A DNA stretch of 44,941 bases from Mesaphorura yosii (lineage: Eukaryota > Arthropoda > Collembola > Poduromorpha > Tullbergiidae): NCBI GenBank assembly GCA_009869945.1, contig WIXG01000512.1, positions 1 through 44,941 on the forward strand, written 5' to 3'. Every line of letters starts with the position of its first letter. Positions within the stretch are counted from its first letter, which is position 1. Of this stretch, positions 25,838 through 37,613 are shown piece by piece. The translations under genes were made by a program, and so were the position numbers. Below the pieces are notes generated by a model that saw nothing but the letters and a program-made list of their open reading frames with translations, did not search any database and had not been told where the DNA came from.

Positions 25838-26743
25838 CCAACTACAGAAGTCGGATTAGTTGAAATTTGAATGCTGTGTGCTCTCATTCAGAATTCGTGT
25901 GAAGTGGAAAGAAACGTTGCGATTCCGTGGAAAGCCTAGCCTACACTAGGCAGGGCAAGTTGATGTAAATTAAGATTTTATGATTCCCGGAGGACCAGGA
26001 GGGTAAAATGTGGTACAGAGATCAAGTGAGTGGCAGGATTTGAGTCCAGGGAACGAGGAAGTTTTCTTTCGAAATTCACGCCAATGCGAACATGAAGAAT
26101 TTATGGACTTGACGTGCACTTTTGCTGCATGGTCAAAATCCACGTCAGTCAGCATTCTGTCCACGTTCATGACGTATAAATTCCTCTATCTCACAGTGCC
26201 CTTATCAAGTCCGGGATGGATTACTCTGCGTAAAAGTGAAATAGACGAATCGGACGAATTAAGACGGGGATGGAGAGATCCAAGTAGTCCCTCACAGCCC
26301 TCATTGATTCCTAAATGCCGTTGTCTGGCGGTGTCGGCATATGAAATAACGCCATTGCTGGCCCTGCCCTTTACTGGCTGGGCTTGCTCCTTTGAACTGG
26401 ACAGATTAAACCAGGAAAACAAAGCTTACTGACTACGACTGGCTGAATGCAATTATGCAATGTTAGTTCTAGTGTATTGTCATCATACCGTGCCGTTTTC
26501 GTATTTAATATACCTCGCTTAAAGTGTGGATGCGTGGGTACGCGGACAACTTTAATTGCATATTTAATGCATTGAGAGGACTCGACCGCAGATATGGTCA
26601 TAAAACTCACTCAGTACGCTGGGAAATTGCTGTATAATTCTACCTTTCACTGTTTACAGTGCTTCGCGGTTAGTTGTGCCTTTCGGTTTCAAAATTACGA
26701 TTCCAAAATTGAGTTTAACGATGAAGGCAGAAACCGCAGAATG

Positions 26744-26758
26744 ATCTGTTAATGTGTT
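26744..26758 (+). repeat. 15-bp motif ATCTGTTAATGTGTT, copy 2
   Basis: Exact copy, preceded by AACCGCAGAATG, close to the ACCACAGAGATA and GAGCAGAAATA seen before the other copies. The downstream companion block is not evident here. Confidence 0.5.
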
Positions 26759-27184
26759 TTGTCCTCATCCCCTGCAGCATGGCACCACTTTTACCGCGCA
26801 CGCATCTATAAAACCTCTCGCCAGATTGTTGTAAGTTGTAATCCTGCGAGTCTAATTGAATATTCAGTTGGAGACGAGTCCACAAATCCACAGTCTTTGT
26901 TCTTTGTATTGTGCTTGTATAAAAGGACCTCCACCCTGTTTTGTGTGGCTGAATTGATCTTGGTGAGTCCGTATGGCATAAATCTCGTGAATGGAGCTCC
27001 GTCAGTCAATAATGGCCACAATGCAGCATAATAATACTTTCTGCTTTCTTCACAAGTACAAAAGAAATCGTTCGTCCTATTTTTACCTTATAAATCCATG
27101 GAGGATATTAATTGTAGCGATCATTCATTCAGATGCGCGTCTTTTGTCCGTCTTGAGCCAAGACAAAGCCTTATATTGACGGCA

Positions 27185-27198
27185 CACTCGACAAATTA
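27185..27198 (+). repeat. CACTCGACAAATTA motif, copy 1
   Basis: Exact 14-bp match to 29965 and 35253. The wider companions found at those two sites are absent, so this may be a partial or older copy. Confidence 0.4.
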
Positions 27199-29964
27199 TC
27201 ATGAAACAATAAAACGCATTTGTATTCATCGTAATGGCAATCCTTCTTGGTATTTTATAATCTTCTCTTCTCGCATTAATCAGTTATGGACATCTTAAGC
27301 CAGGATTCCTTACAAAGAGATGGGATTAATCAAGCCATGTGCTGACTCTCTGGCCTCAAGCGGTCGAAGCCTATACGGATCGTGGCTACATTCAACTCGA
27401 GATGTCCTTCATAATTTCCTCAAAATCTAAATCTTTTATTTCAGGCTTGCGAGCCGCTGCCGCTTTTCCCTCTCTTCGTCTGGGAATCTAATCAGTTCCT
27501 TACTCCCATGTATTTACGACCGGAAATGTATGTCACTACGCAGAACACAAGTGCAGATCACAGGACATTTCACTCACTACCGCGAATGCAAACTTAGAAA
27601 TAAAAATTAACGGCCTTCGCTGTTTTACTCAAAAATGAAGATAAAAGTCAGAACTTGGAAGATGATTGCTAGGATTTCTTACTGACCGGCGAATCATTTT
27701 GGTGATCTGGACCTTGACGTGCTAACAAGGTTGCAATTATACATCTGGCTCTTCATTTTTGTAAAAGGTAGCTTATAATTTCCCAGATGCAGTGCGTCAG
27801 CATGCATGTATCATTACACCAAAGCAATAATTGTGAGCAATTTATGAGAATTTGAGGATAACGAGGTTGCCCTCGTTGGAAACAAGCACGAAATGAAGAT
27901 GCAGACTTGTAATAATGTACTAAAATGTATTCATGTACCTAGATTAAAATCAAGAGAAATCCATTTCATTTCATAACTGCTGCCCAGGCCGCTCAAGCCC
28001 ATCCATTTGCTGGATGTGGTGACTTTGAGCTTACCGAACCGAATCCAGTCTCCAGGCTCTTTCCAACGGAGTGGCGGTCAGTACCAATTTTCATCAATCA
28101 GGGATCACATCTGTTGCTTCAGTTTAACGAGTTCGTGGAATGGGTGTCGGTGTCGGTTTTACGTGCCCGTGTTCTTACAGTACGATGCGTTGTAATCTCA
28201 TTCAATTAGACAAATTATTGGTTGCGATTAAGCAGTTAATATTTTGAGGCGTTAATTGCACGCTTTAGCCGTTGGTCAACTTCCTTCAGTCCTCCCAAGT
28301 TCGTCGTCTTTATTATTCTGATTATTTCGGATTTTATTTGACGTAGAATACGGATAAGGGCAAAGTCCGTGTGTGCATGATTAAATTCAGGCACAAGCGT
28401 GAGCGTGTTATTTTCATCCCTTCCATAACAGAATGTCGTGTCCATTGTTTTTCTTGAAGTTTCCACCTTTTAAACTTGTTCGGGTCTTCTCTGCTGTCTA
28501 TCAATTCCTAAATTGGCCGAGTCCTCCTACCTCTTTATTGTTCCATTGTTGTGCTGTTGTGAAGGTTTTTCAGGGCATAAAACAAAAACGTTGTAAAACT
28601 GGTCTTATAATCGCAGCTTGTCATTTCTACGGATAAAAAGCGAGACTTTCACTTACGGATGTGCACGTTTAAGATACCAGATAAAGATAAGAATTATTTA
28701 ACAAGGGGCACTTAACGCAGTCCAGTGCCATGAAATGAATTGCGTGAACTCACATTTTACGTTTGTTGCTGCCTTGCGTGGCTGCACGCTTTTCGATTTG
28801 TGACCAGTCTGCTCAGAACGTAACTGACGCATCTTGGATAATTGCCGAGATCGGCCCAGCCATATCCTGTACCCCCTTGCGTGTGGAATTTTATACGGCA
28901 GTATTCAGTTTTATGGTATTAGGAAACGCATTCCATTTATATTTATAGTTATGCGCCATATTTTTAAGAAATGTGCGTATTCATGAGGCACAGGATATGG
29001 CGCCCATTAAAATGCAGCGCAAATACAATTAGCCATTAACTTGGGACATAAAGATGGCTTTCGAAAGCTCGGAAAGGCAAATACAGATTCTGTAATTATT
29101 AATTTTAATTTACTGCTTCACACCATCTTGAACCCGCTGGGAGGATGCGTTTGCGAAATGTGAACGGGTCGATGGCTGAGTTGTAAATTCTCAGTTATGT
29201 TCACAAAAGGCGTAAAAGGCCTCTTGTCCACACTGCAATTCTTTCTGTTTGCTAACCACTCAAAATAATGTAAGGCTCACACGTTGACATTTTGCGCGCA
29301 TGCCAATACCATCTTAAAGGAGGAGAACATCTTTACTCGCTTATTTTGCCATCCCACACCACAGTAACTTTGGATCTCCAGTCCATGCTATTTGTTTCTT
29401 TCGCAGATTAATAATAGTCGTTGAGATTCATCGGGTGAGAAATCCGATATTTCTAACGAAGTTATGAACGAGCCAGTGAGAGGTAATTTTCGCTTGAAAA
29501 CTTCGAAGCATTTTAATTTACCACTTGAAGCTGAAACTGGAAGTGTGAGAATGACGAGCAAGGGATGACTTCGGTGATTTTGTGTTTGTTGATCGTTGAT
29601 GTCGTATTACATTATCTCATGCAGTCATTCTTTCAAATTCTGCCGTGTAATGTGTGCTAATGAGACAAAAATAAACACGTTTCTGTCGCGTCGTCATCCT
29701 CGTCCACTCGTCGTGCTTGTCCTCTTTTGTTGTCCTCCTCCCAAATTTGACTTTTATTTCTCTGAATCCTCTTTTCATTCTCCACTAACGACTCTTGATA
29801 AGTTCTATTAATTCACCTCTACGATTCAACCTGGAGCGAGACGGTGTAAAAATATATCTTCAGCCCTCTAGGGATCTTAACAGTTTTCAAATTAAGGGAT
29901 GAGCGAAAGCCTTTAAGGCAGACAGAGAAAAGACTGGCACGTCAGACTCAGGCGCGGGCGCATG

Positions 29965-30158
29965 CACTCGACAAATTACGTAGCAAGTGCACAAAGGTAT
30001 TGTGTAATGACCAAGTACGGCGCGGCCAGTTTTATTCTTTGCCCCGCGTCTCCGGCGCGCAGCACATCAATCAGTCTCATCAATACCCTGCAGCTGCAAG
30101 CAACAAAGCTTCATGTTCGTCTTGCGTGTAACCATTCCTCAAATGCTCAACGAGATGA
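29965..30158 (+). repeat. Duplicated non-coding block, left copy
   Basis: Three conserved cores in order: CACTCGACAAATTACG (29965), ATACCCTGCAGCTGCA (30083) and a 31-bp core at 30128-30158 containing CAACGAGATGA. The partner at 35253-35476 has all three in the same order and similar spacing; the 31-bp core matches at 27 of 31 positions by eye. The sequence between cores has diverged. Confidence 0.65.
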
Positions 30159-31144
30159 AGACAGTGAGACGGGCATGAAATATGAATGCGTTGCGTGGCT
30201 TATTGATTCACTCGGGAGTCAAGTTCACTGACGATCTCATTTGCTGACTTCAACCTGAAAGTCAAAGCTAAACTATGAATTTTATTTCAAGTGAGAACTG
30301 CGGCCAAGAAATCTAATGTGTGAAATTATTTAGGCGTCGTATCCACTAGAATTTAACGATCGCACTAACAAGAAGGTTGTGTAGTAAAGAATTTGAATTT
30401 GAAAATAGCATTTTAATTATATGGTTTGCACACATTCCGCACCAAACAACACGGAGTATGAATAACATGACGATATTTCACAGCTGCAAGTGAAGACGAA
30501 ATTGTAAGCTCTGAATGGATATCATTAGAAGTAAAGCGGCGAGGCTTCCAAGATGATTTTGTGAAGATGCAACAAACTGTCGGTTGAGTCAGAGACATGG
30601 GAAAACATTTCAGAGCTTCATTGCTTTGCTTTCAAGAAATCAAGCACTCATATGCAATCAACATCATTACCATCATCTCTGAAATGATTTCACTTCGGTG
30701 GTGATGTTTTCATGAAAGAAAGTACTCACACTTAAATCATACATGATTTGCACACTTCCAAGCTAATGCAGATATGGGGCTAAGTTTCGATTTTAATGAG
30801 TCTGTAAACGGAATCGAAGATTTCTCCGTGAAGCCAAGCAACATGAGACGTAATGCCGTCTACCAGGTTCGATACTTTATCAAAACATAGAGTCAGGTGA
30901 CGAGAAGTGTTAGGGAATAAGTTACTATCGCCGATTTAGCGACGTGAATTAGTTTATGAACCTTAAAATCACGGGCTTACGGAAACATCATTATCATCAT
31001 CATCATTACGATTACTGGCCCACTTTCTTCATGATTTGAGCTGATTGTAAAAGTTTTCCAACTTTCTTTGTTCCACCAAGTTTCAACTTTGGAGCAGAAT
31101 TAGAGCAAAGTGACCGTTTCCCAGTGGTGGCAGTGCCGAAACCA

Positions 31145-31221
31145 TTTCAAACTTTTGAATTTATGACATGCCGAACGAATGCAGAACTTTTCTCGTTTCA
31201 TCTTTACTGTTTAATAATTTC
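31145..31221 (+). repeat. Duplicated non-coding block with AATTTATGACA core, left copy
   Basis: A 24-bp stretch (31145-31168, containing CTTTTGAATTTATGACA) differs from 36876-36899 at one base. GTTTAATAATTTC follows at 31209, and its partner at 36933 has a TAA insertion. Order and spacing are retained. Confidence 0.65.
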
Positions 31222-31698
31222 TATTGCTGTCTTATTTGTGTGCCCAAATCGAGAGCAGACAAGACAGACTTTCGCTTGACCAAATTTTCAAACAAAATCT
31301 GATCAAATAGTGGTTAAGTTGATGTGATGCTCTTATCAACTCTTACTCATTTTTTGCGATTCCAGTGCTGCAAATACGCCTCGGAGCTGTATTTTCGCAC
31401 TAATCGAAGGCTTCTGAAGTTTAATGGCAAACTTCAAGCTTAAAGACTGACATTTTGAATTCACATTACTTTGAAATAAGGATTGGCATCAAAATGAGAA
31501 TAATGCCAACAGGGTTTTCAAGACGTTTTATTTGAAGGAGGTTATGATTTCTGGCGATGAGATTTTCCAAAATGCAATGGTTATTATGTCGAGAATCCTC
31601 AGAAAGCCATTTCCGAAAGTGTGAAGCGATTCTAAAAATGCTGAGCAGGTTTCTGTTGGAGAGTATCCAGCAAACTTAAACGTAGGAATGTTATAAGA

Positions 31699-31805
31699 CT
31701 CGTTGATGGTAATAGCGATCACTGCACTTACATATTCATACAACTGTGCCAAGTGGTAATAAAATGATGAATAAAAATTCTGCTTTGCCATCACAAAACT
31801 CATTT
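31699..31805 (+). repeat. Recurrent non-coding element, copy 3
   Basis: CTCGTTGATGGTAATAGC at the left, GGTAATAAAATGATGAATAA in the middle and AAACTCATTT at the right, as in copies 2 and 4. An open frame crosses it on the minus strand (31528-31803) but is not shared by the other copies. Confidence 0.6.
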
Positions 31806-33586
31806 AGTCATTAAGGCTCAAGACTCACTTTCATTTCATTATAGTCAGTACTCCGCGGCTTGTTTGCACTTTGCACTTGAATTAATGCTTCATCCATTTC
31901 AACTTTGCTTGCCTTAACAGTTTCATTTTTTAACTTGTTTCTCGGACTCTTTAATCAAATACAATTTCTAACTAACAATGTCCATCCATGTTGAGCTGTA
32001 GAATTCTCTGGCTTCTGGCTAACAAGGAACGAGGCCCGAGAGTTCCGGTCGACCAAACAAGAAACAAGACAGAAAGCACGGCACATAGATCGAGCAATTT
32101 GTTCGGGCTACAGTCCAAATGTGTTATGCAATCATGCAAAATATTTAATCAAAAGGGTGATGCTGACGGTATGGCACATAAAAGAGCAGGGGCCAGCGTT
32201 TCCGCATCAGAATATGTGAATAAATATTATGTGGTATTCCTTTCTTTATTGCAGTGGAAGGGTTCCGCGTCCCGCACAAAAGGCCAGACCGACTTTCGAG
32301 TTGACTTTTTGACTGCTGCTGTCATTGTTCACTGAATCTCATTAAAAGTTTTCAATGGGGAGCCCAGCCCTACCATTACGCCTGTATTTATTCTTCGCAA
32401 GATGAATGGCATTTCTAGAATCGGGTTCCGGGTGCAGTACAGAACGGTTCACACGTGTTACACAGCAGCAGGACGGGCACAAGGGTTCATGATGCGTACG
32501 CTTATTTAAGTCCACAGATCCACAGTTGTGATTGACTGTTGACCGTGGCATATGGGCAGAGGTGTGAAAAGGATCCGGCACTCAGCAAGCAAGTCTGTTA
32601 ATCCCATTTAGTTTTAGTGTCAGGTTTGATGCATAGTACACGTTTTGCGTGTAACTTGTGAGCTACGCTCTTAGCGCGTTCACCGAGAAGGGATTGTACA
32701 TAGGACTAATGCATTGTGCTAATTGAACACTAACGCCCTGTAAAATGTTTGTTCTGTAGCGCAATTCGTAAACGCATACAATCAGTTCGGGATTCTCGGA
32801 AGTGGCGGAGCTATGCTTTCAAATTAAACTGAACTTCAAAACATCTTTTAGACTTATCCTGACCCAAGAACTTTCACCAGCCTCTTTCACCAACTTATCG
32901 CCATTCATGAGCTAGGCGCGGCCGGAGACGTCCAAAGGAGAGCACGGCGCGACGTCCTTTAACACAAGAACTCATAATTCATAATAACCCATATGAAGAT
33001 ATTGGACATTTGGGATCCATATTTCATAGACGCAAAGAAAGGAGGACGACGACGACGACGGCTTCGGCTTGCGTTCTGTTCTGTGTTCCTAATGCTGATA
33101 TTGCTGTGTGTACTGTCAAGTAAAGAAAATTTCTCTCTCATATGACTCAGTGCACATATTTTCTCCACTCTGCCTTGTACTCGCTTTGTATTCTCATTGG
33201 AATTAAACTGTCGTAGCTCATGGGGTGAAAACTTTCAGCCAGTGCACTTTGTTGTCTCTCGTACATGGCGAGCACAGTTTGAGACTAAATGTTCTAATGC
33301 TGGCAGGGGGCACAACGGATAAAACTCAAAATCATTCAGCTTGAAAACCGCAACAGCACATCAAAGTCGGGCCTCGGTGAAAACTTATTAGAAATCGTCA
33401 TCAATTTCATTTCGGAAATTCACTCAGAGAGAAGTTCGAGAGATCACTCACGGCCTAACCAGACGCGTTGGACTAGCAGGATAGAGAAAGTCCCCACATC
33501 ATTCTGCAAAAGCACGAACGGAACGGCTGGCCGTGCCTTTGGTTTTATGTCTCCAACCACACAATTGCGCTCCGCGAGCAGAAATA

Positions 33587-33601
33587 ATCTGTTAATGTGT
33601 T
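33587..33601 (+). repeat. 15-bp motif ATCTGTTAATGTGTT, copy 3
   Basis: Exact copy. GGGCAAG and then AAATTATGATTTTATG lie about 110-140 bp downstream, matching GGGCAAG and AAATTAAGATTTTATG after the copy at 25823. Confidence 0.55.
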
Positions 33602-35252
33602 TCGCCGAAGCTATGAACCGACGAACCGACCGTAGCAATTGACAGAGATGAAGCTGACTAAGCCGAAACCATGAATATTTTATGCCGCAATTGAATTAGA
33701 GGGGCAAGACTCTCTAAATTATGATTTTATGGCCCCACAGGGACGAATCGCGATGGAACTGCAACGTCACCGTGCCTTGAAATGTGGCCTAACAAATGCA
33801 TATAATAAGAATAATTGCAAAAGGACAATTTGACTCCAAGATCTTGAACTCTGGCTTATTTTATATCCTCGATATAATTTAATTCCCAGCCGCAGCCGCT
33901 GCTGGCATGAATCATTTGAGTTTGAGCTAATCAGTTACAACTTGTTCGTCGGTGTCTGTGGCCAGTGATTTGCGATAACTGTTTTTAATTGGTTAACTTG
34001 TTCCCTTGCATTAAGAAGCCATTGCCTCACAGCAAAGATCCGCCAACTGAAGTGTGAAGACATTCCGTTGAAATCTCAAACTTGTTAAGGCAGATTTTAT
34101 TGCACGTTTTTACGATGGGCGTGATTTTTGGATTTGTTTTTGCACGCTGTAATTACGGACAATAAAAGCCAGAAGTGGCGAATGCGAATTATTCATTAAT
34201 GGCATTTGCATGTGAGTTCAATGGGGAAGGCAATCGGCGAGCCGAGCCAAAGTCAAAGCCGGAGCCAGCCCAGAAGCTTCAAAAAACAAGTGAACCACAG
34301 CAGCAGCCATTATTAACAAGCCAACAAGTTGTCTGGTTCGCCTGATCATTCTGACTTTTGACAGTTTCACGAAAGCTAGTTTATCATTTCGCGTACGCCT
34401 TATGAAAGGCCTATTACCATTTCACTGCTCGTCCACCGTGAAATGCGTGATGTGTAATGCATACGAGTGCTTTGTAAAGTTCCTGACTGACTTGTTTCGT
34501 AATACTCATTACTTCTCGGCTGACTGGCTGGCCGGCCGAGTTAACCTGTTTTAGTCAGGTACTCGCATAAATTCATACGCGTCAAGATAAATATCCAAGA
34601 ATTCCTCTTCTTTTCATTTGCCATACCATAGCCCATGGCCTGTGCAATGGCCGGACTCATCGGCAAAAGATAGCTTGCACGTCCGACACGCAGGCGATAC
34701 AAGTTTTTGTGCCTGTAGAATGTTGACGAGGCATTTCTCAACGCAGAAGTGAGAAATCGTTAAAAACCCGAACCACAAAGGCAAAGACAAAGAAAAGTAC
34801 GCACGGTGGACGGTGGACCATCGCCAGTTTTACATCATAAAAGCATTGCACGCACAGGGAATGGCAATTTGTAAATAGTCAATATTTGTCGAGGGAAGTA
34901 CACGCTTAATTAATACTTAAATTCCAATCAGTTGGCAACGGCAGACTTTTCAGCGCGGCTCGCCGGTTCGCAGGTTCAACTCTCTGAATTGACTTCCTTG
35001 TACAAAGTACGCGTAGGAACCACGAACGAACGCGTGTAATGTAAACAGAGACGGAAAAAACCCACACACGCATTCTTTGTATTGTTTGCAGAGATTTCTA
35101 ATTTGGAATCGATCTTTCTTCGATTGTTCTTCAGTATCGTCTTATCACCGTTTTGCCTACGAAGTCAAACCGCAGCGCAGCGGACCTGCGAGGTCCTTCG
35201 CTGTGTGCTGGTAATCAAGCGATGAGTGAAAAAGGCTTGCAGGCAGAGCTGG

Positions 35253-35476
35253 CACTCGACAAATTACGAAACAATACAAACCAGGCTCGTCTCGTAATAT
35301 TATTGTGCAGTGTCTTACAACAGAATGCACTTAGGCTCAACAAATTCATCTTCCCTCTCCTCACACATCAATCTTTAATCTCGCTACAGCCATACCCTGG
35401 AGCTGCAGGCAACGCAACAGGATAATCTTCATCTTCATCTAACAGGTAATCATTTCTCAAATATTCAACGAGATGA
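35253..35476 (+). repeat. Duplicated non-coding block, right copy
   Basis: Partner of 29965-30158: CACTCGACAAATTACG (35253), ATACCCTGGAGCTGCA (35392) and the 31-bp core (35446-35476). An AGTCAAGTTCA match also follows in both copies (about 30218 and 35578). Confidence 0.65.
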
Positions 35477-35715
35477 CTACTTACATACCACAATCTTCCA
35501 CTACACATCTTCACATACGAATACGTGTCCAGTCCCGTCCGTCCGTCCCTGCCTGCCTGCCTCCGCCAGAGAGCTAAAGTCAAGTTCATGGTCAATCCCA
35601 TCCACCACGTCCACGTTCGATTGTCTGGTGTTTGTAGTTTGTGGTTGCACAAAGAGTTCATTGTTTGTAAATGTAAAAATATAAATTAGAGTAACAAGAG
35701 CAGTTGCTGCGAAGC

Positions 35716-36330
35716 TCAAGAAGGTATGATTGAAGGAAATGATCTCAAGGCAATTGAAATCTGAAATGGGTTCGTCTGATTAATCAAGATCGTCAATCTC
35801 CCGCATGCACTGCACGTCGATTTGTATTGCCAAACGCATAAATCCAGAGGGAAGCTTCCCCCGTGACGGCGGATGATGAATTCGGAGAGAGCAACCAGCC
35901 GAAATTTAATCAGTGAATGATGACTTGACAAGAGAAATATGAAGATTATGAAATGATATTCTACAGATGCTGACGCGGATGCGCTGGAGTGGATGGAATT
36001 CATATTCATGCAAGATGCATTTTTCTGATTTGAATTGAAATCATTACGAGCCGTGATGAGATGCCAAGCCAATTCAGTTTTTTGTCTGATCTTGTCCACG
36101 AGAGTGTTATTAATGTGTTCTTGCCTGCCTCCTTCATTCCAACCCGTTTGCGAGTTAGCGCCTTGCTTTGCATTAAAGACATTTCTCCGTGCTCGCGCTG
36201 AAGCTGTGCAGCAAGATTTTCCAGCGCCTACTGAAAGGAAATCCAATGCAATTGTGACGATGATGATGCCTTCATCAACAGCAGCAGCCGAGTCAAGTCT
36301 TTCAAGGGAAATTTCTTCCAGTGAATACAC
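35716..36330 (-). CDS. Long open frame in the desert, doubtful gene
   Basis: An ATG-initiated minus-strand frame of 204 codons without a stop, in DNA of moderate GC content. The predicted protein has no recognisable domain, no signal peptide at its start and a patchy composition: Ser/Ala runs around residue 115, then a hydrophobic stretch IIFIFLLSS. It overlaps the duplicated non-coding block (ATATTCTACAG at about 35955 resembles ATATTTCACAG at about 30475), and the left copy shows no equivalent frame. I list it because of its length only; chance is the more likely explanation. Confidence 0.12.
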   Translation of the reverse strand: MYSLEEISLERLDSAAAVDEGIIIVTIALDFLSVGAGKSCCTASARARRNVFNAKQGANSQTGWNEGGRQEHINNTLVDKIRQKTELAWHLITARNDFNSNQKNASCMNMNSIHSSASASASVEYHFIIFIFLLSSHHSLIKFRLVALSEFIIRRHGGSFPLDLCVWQYKSTCSACGRLTILINQTNPFQISIALRSFPSIIPS

Positions 36331-36875
36331 TCTGCAGTCTCACCTTTAATGATTCCACATTCATTTACTGAAGTTGACGAATTCCTTACCGTCGCTTCAG
36401 CCGTTGCCATTGTCTCGGGGGATGTCTGCCTCCGAGCTGCGTCTTTTGTCAGCTGTCAACTCCACGAGTCGAATCTTAACGCTCGGATCGTCGGTAGTCG
36501 GTGGTTGTTAAAATTGAATTAAATTACTTTAATGAGATAAGCCTGGCTTTCCCTGTCGACTTGCCAGAGCGCACATTACATAATGCAATGTGCGATGAAC
36601 AAATTAGTTATATGAACCATAAAATGTGATCTTTACTTTTGAGGAAACGGGAAGCGGCAAAGAAGACAATCGTGACTCGTGACTCATGAATCATGAGCCA
36701 ATTGTGAATGAATTGAATGGCAAAACTTTCACGAAACTTTCTCTCCGCGACCCGGCTGCTTGCCTGCCTCCGCGTCGCTGCGCTGAGCCCGGTCATTTTA
36801 AAGTTTGGGTTACAAATGGAACACGAATACGGGACCGAGGAGTAAAATCTTTCCAGGATCTTTTCGCAAGAGCGA

Positions 36876-36948
36876 TTTCCAACTTTTGAATTTATGACAA
36901 CACAAAATCAGGACGAAACTTTCATCTCCGACGTTTAATAATAATTTC
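36876..36948 (+). repeat. Duplicated non-coding block with AATTTATGACA core, right copy
   Basis: Partner of 31145-31221: 23 of 24 bases identical at 36876-36899, followed by GTTTAATAATAATTTC at 36933. Confidence 0.65.
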
Positions 36949-37510
36949 CCGGTAGCTGCTTGGAGTCCGTGTCATTATTTGACCTTACTCGATCTCCTCC
37001 GGCTCCCGGAGTCTGTCAATAAAAATAAGATTCAAAGGCGAGCCGGAGAGATATTCGCGTCACGCGCTCTGGTAAACACCGAAAGTAAAGTATCTGATAC
37101 GAATTCCTCATCAGAAATATTTTTAATATCTGAGCTTTGGCTTTGGCTTTGGCTCCGGAGCCGGAGACTCCTTTGTCTCGAGGCACTACGCACAACGCAC
37201 ACAGAATAAAAGGATTCATCTCCGCTGACTGCCTGTGCAATAAAGTTTTCATTTTCATCATTTCAAATTTTAAAGAATGTCGACAAACGAATTTCACACA
37301 TGATGCACTTCCACTCGACTCGATGATGGCAATTTAAAAGGAAACTCGGAGCAGCCGCACTCGTTGAGCTGCTCGGTTTCGTGTTCCAAAGGATTCTCGT
37401 CCTTAATTTAAGTTCCAGGGTACGAAACAATCGATACAAGTGCTCCGAGGCAGGCAGACAAACTCGTTGATGTGGTAAGTAAGACAGCCGGGATTCTGGC
37501 CCGACCAGGC

Positions 37511-37613
37511 CTCGTAATGGTAAATGGTAATTGCCTTGCCGCAATAATAATAATAACCCGTAATAAAATGATGTGAATAAAAATGCTGCAACGCTGCCGT
37601 CATAAACTCATTT
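37511..37613 (+). repeat. Recurrent non-coding element, copy 4
   Basis: CTCGTAATGGTAAATGGTAA, then CCGTAATAAAATGATGTGAA, TGCTGCAACGCTGCCG and ATAAACTCATTT. This is the longest version and links the weak copy near 18.7 kb to copies 2 and 3. Confidence 0.6.

Larger units (their letters stand above)
24645..31698. other. Gene desert, second part
   Basis: No supported exon. The longest frame (26010-26432, plus, 140 codons) has no recognisable protein character. It carries the short duplicated blocks listed separately at 25823, 26744, 27185, 29965, 30083, 30128 and 31145. Confidence 0.4.
31806..37510. other. Gene desert, third part
   Basis: No supported exon. It holds the right-hand copies of the duplicated blocks, a short GAC repeat near 33043-33060 and GCCTGCCT-rich patches near 35548 and 36763. 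A 204-codon open frame on the minus strand (35716-36330) is treated separately. Confidence 0.4.

Noticed and set aside
26010..26432. 140-codon plus-strand frame in the desert
   Set aside because: No domain, no splice or promoter context, and length within reach of chance.
31528..31803. 91-codon minus-strand frame covering a recurrent element copy
   Set aside because: The other two strong copies have different frames and stops in the corresponding region, so the similarity is not at protein level.
33043..33062. GAC trinucleotide run as a functional element
   Set aside because: Short simple repeat with nothing around it to suggest a role.
34960..34985. Possible tRNA T-arm (GGTTCAACTC)
   Set aside because: No A-box or acceptor stem pairs with it; no cloverleaf can be drawn.
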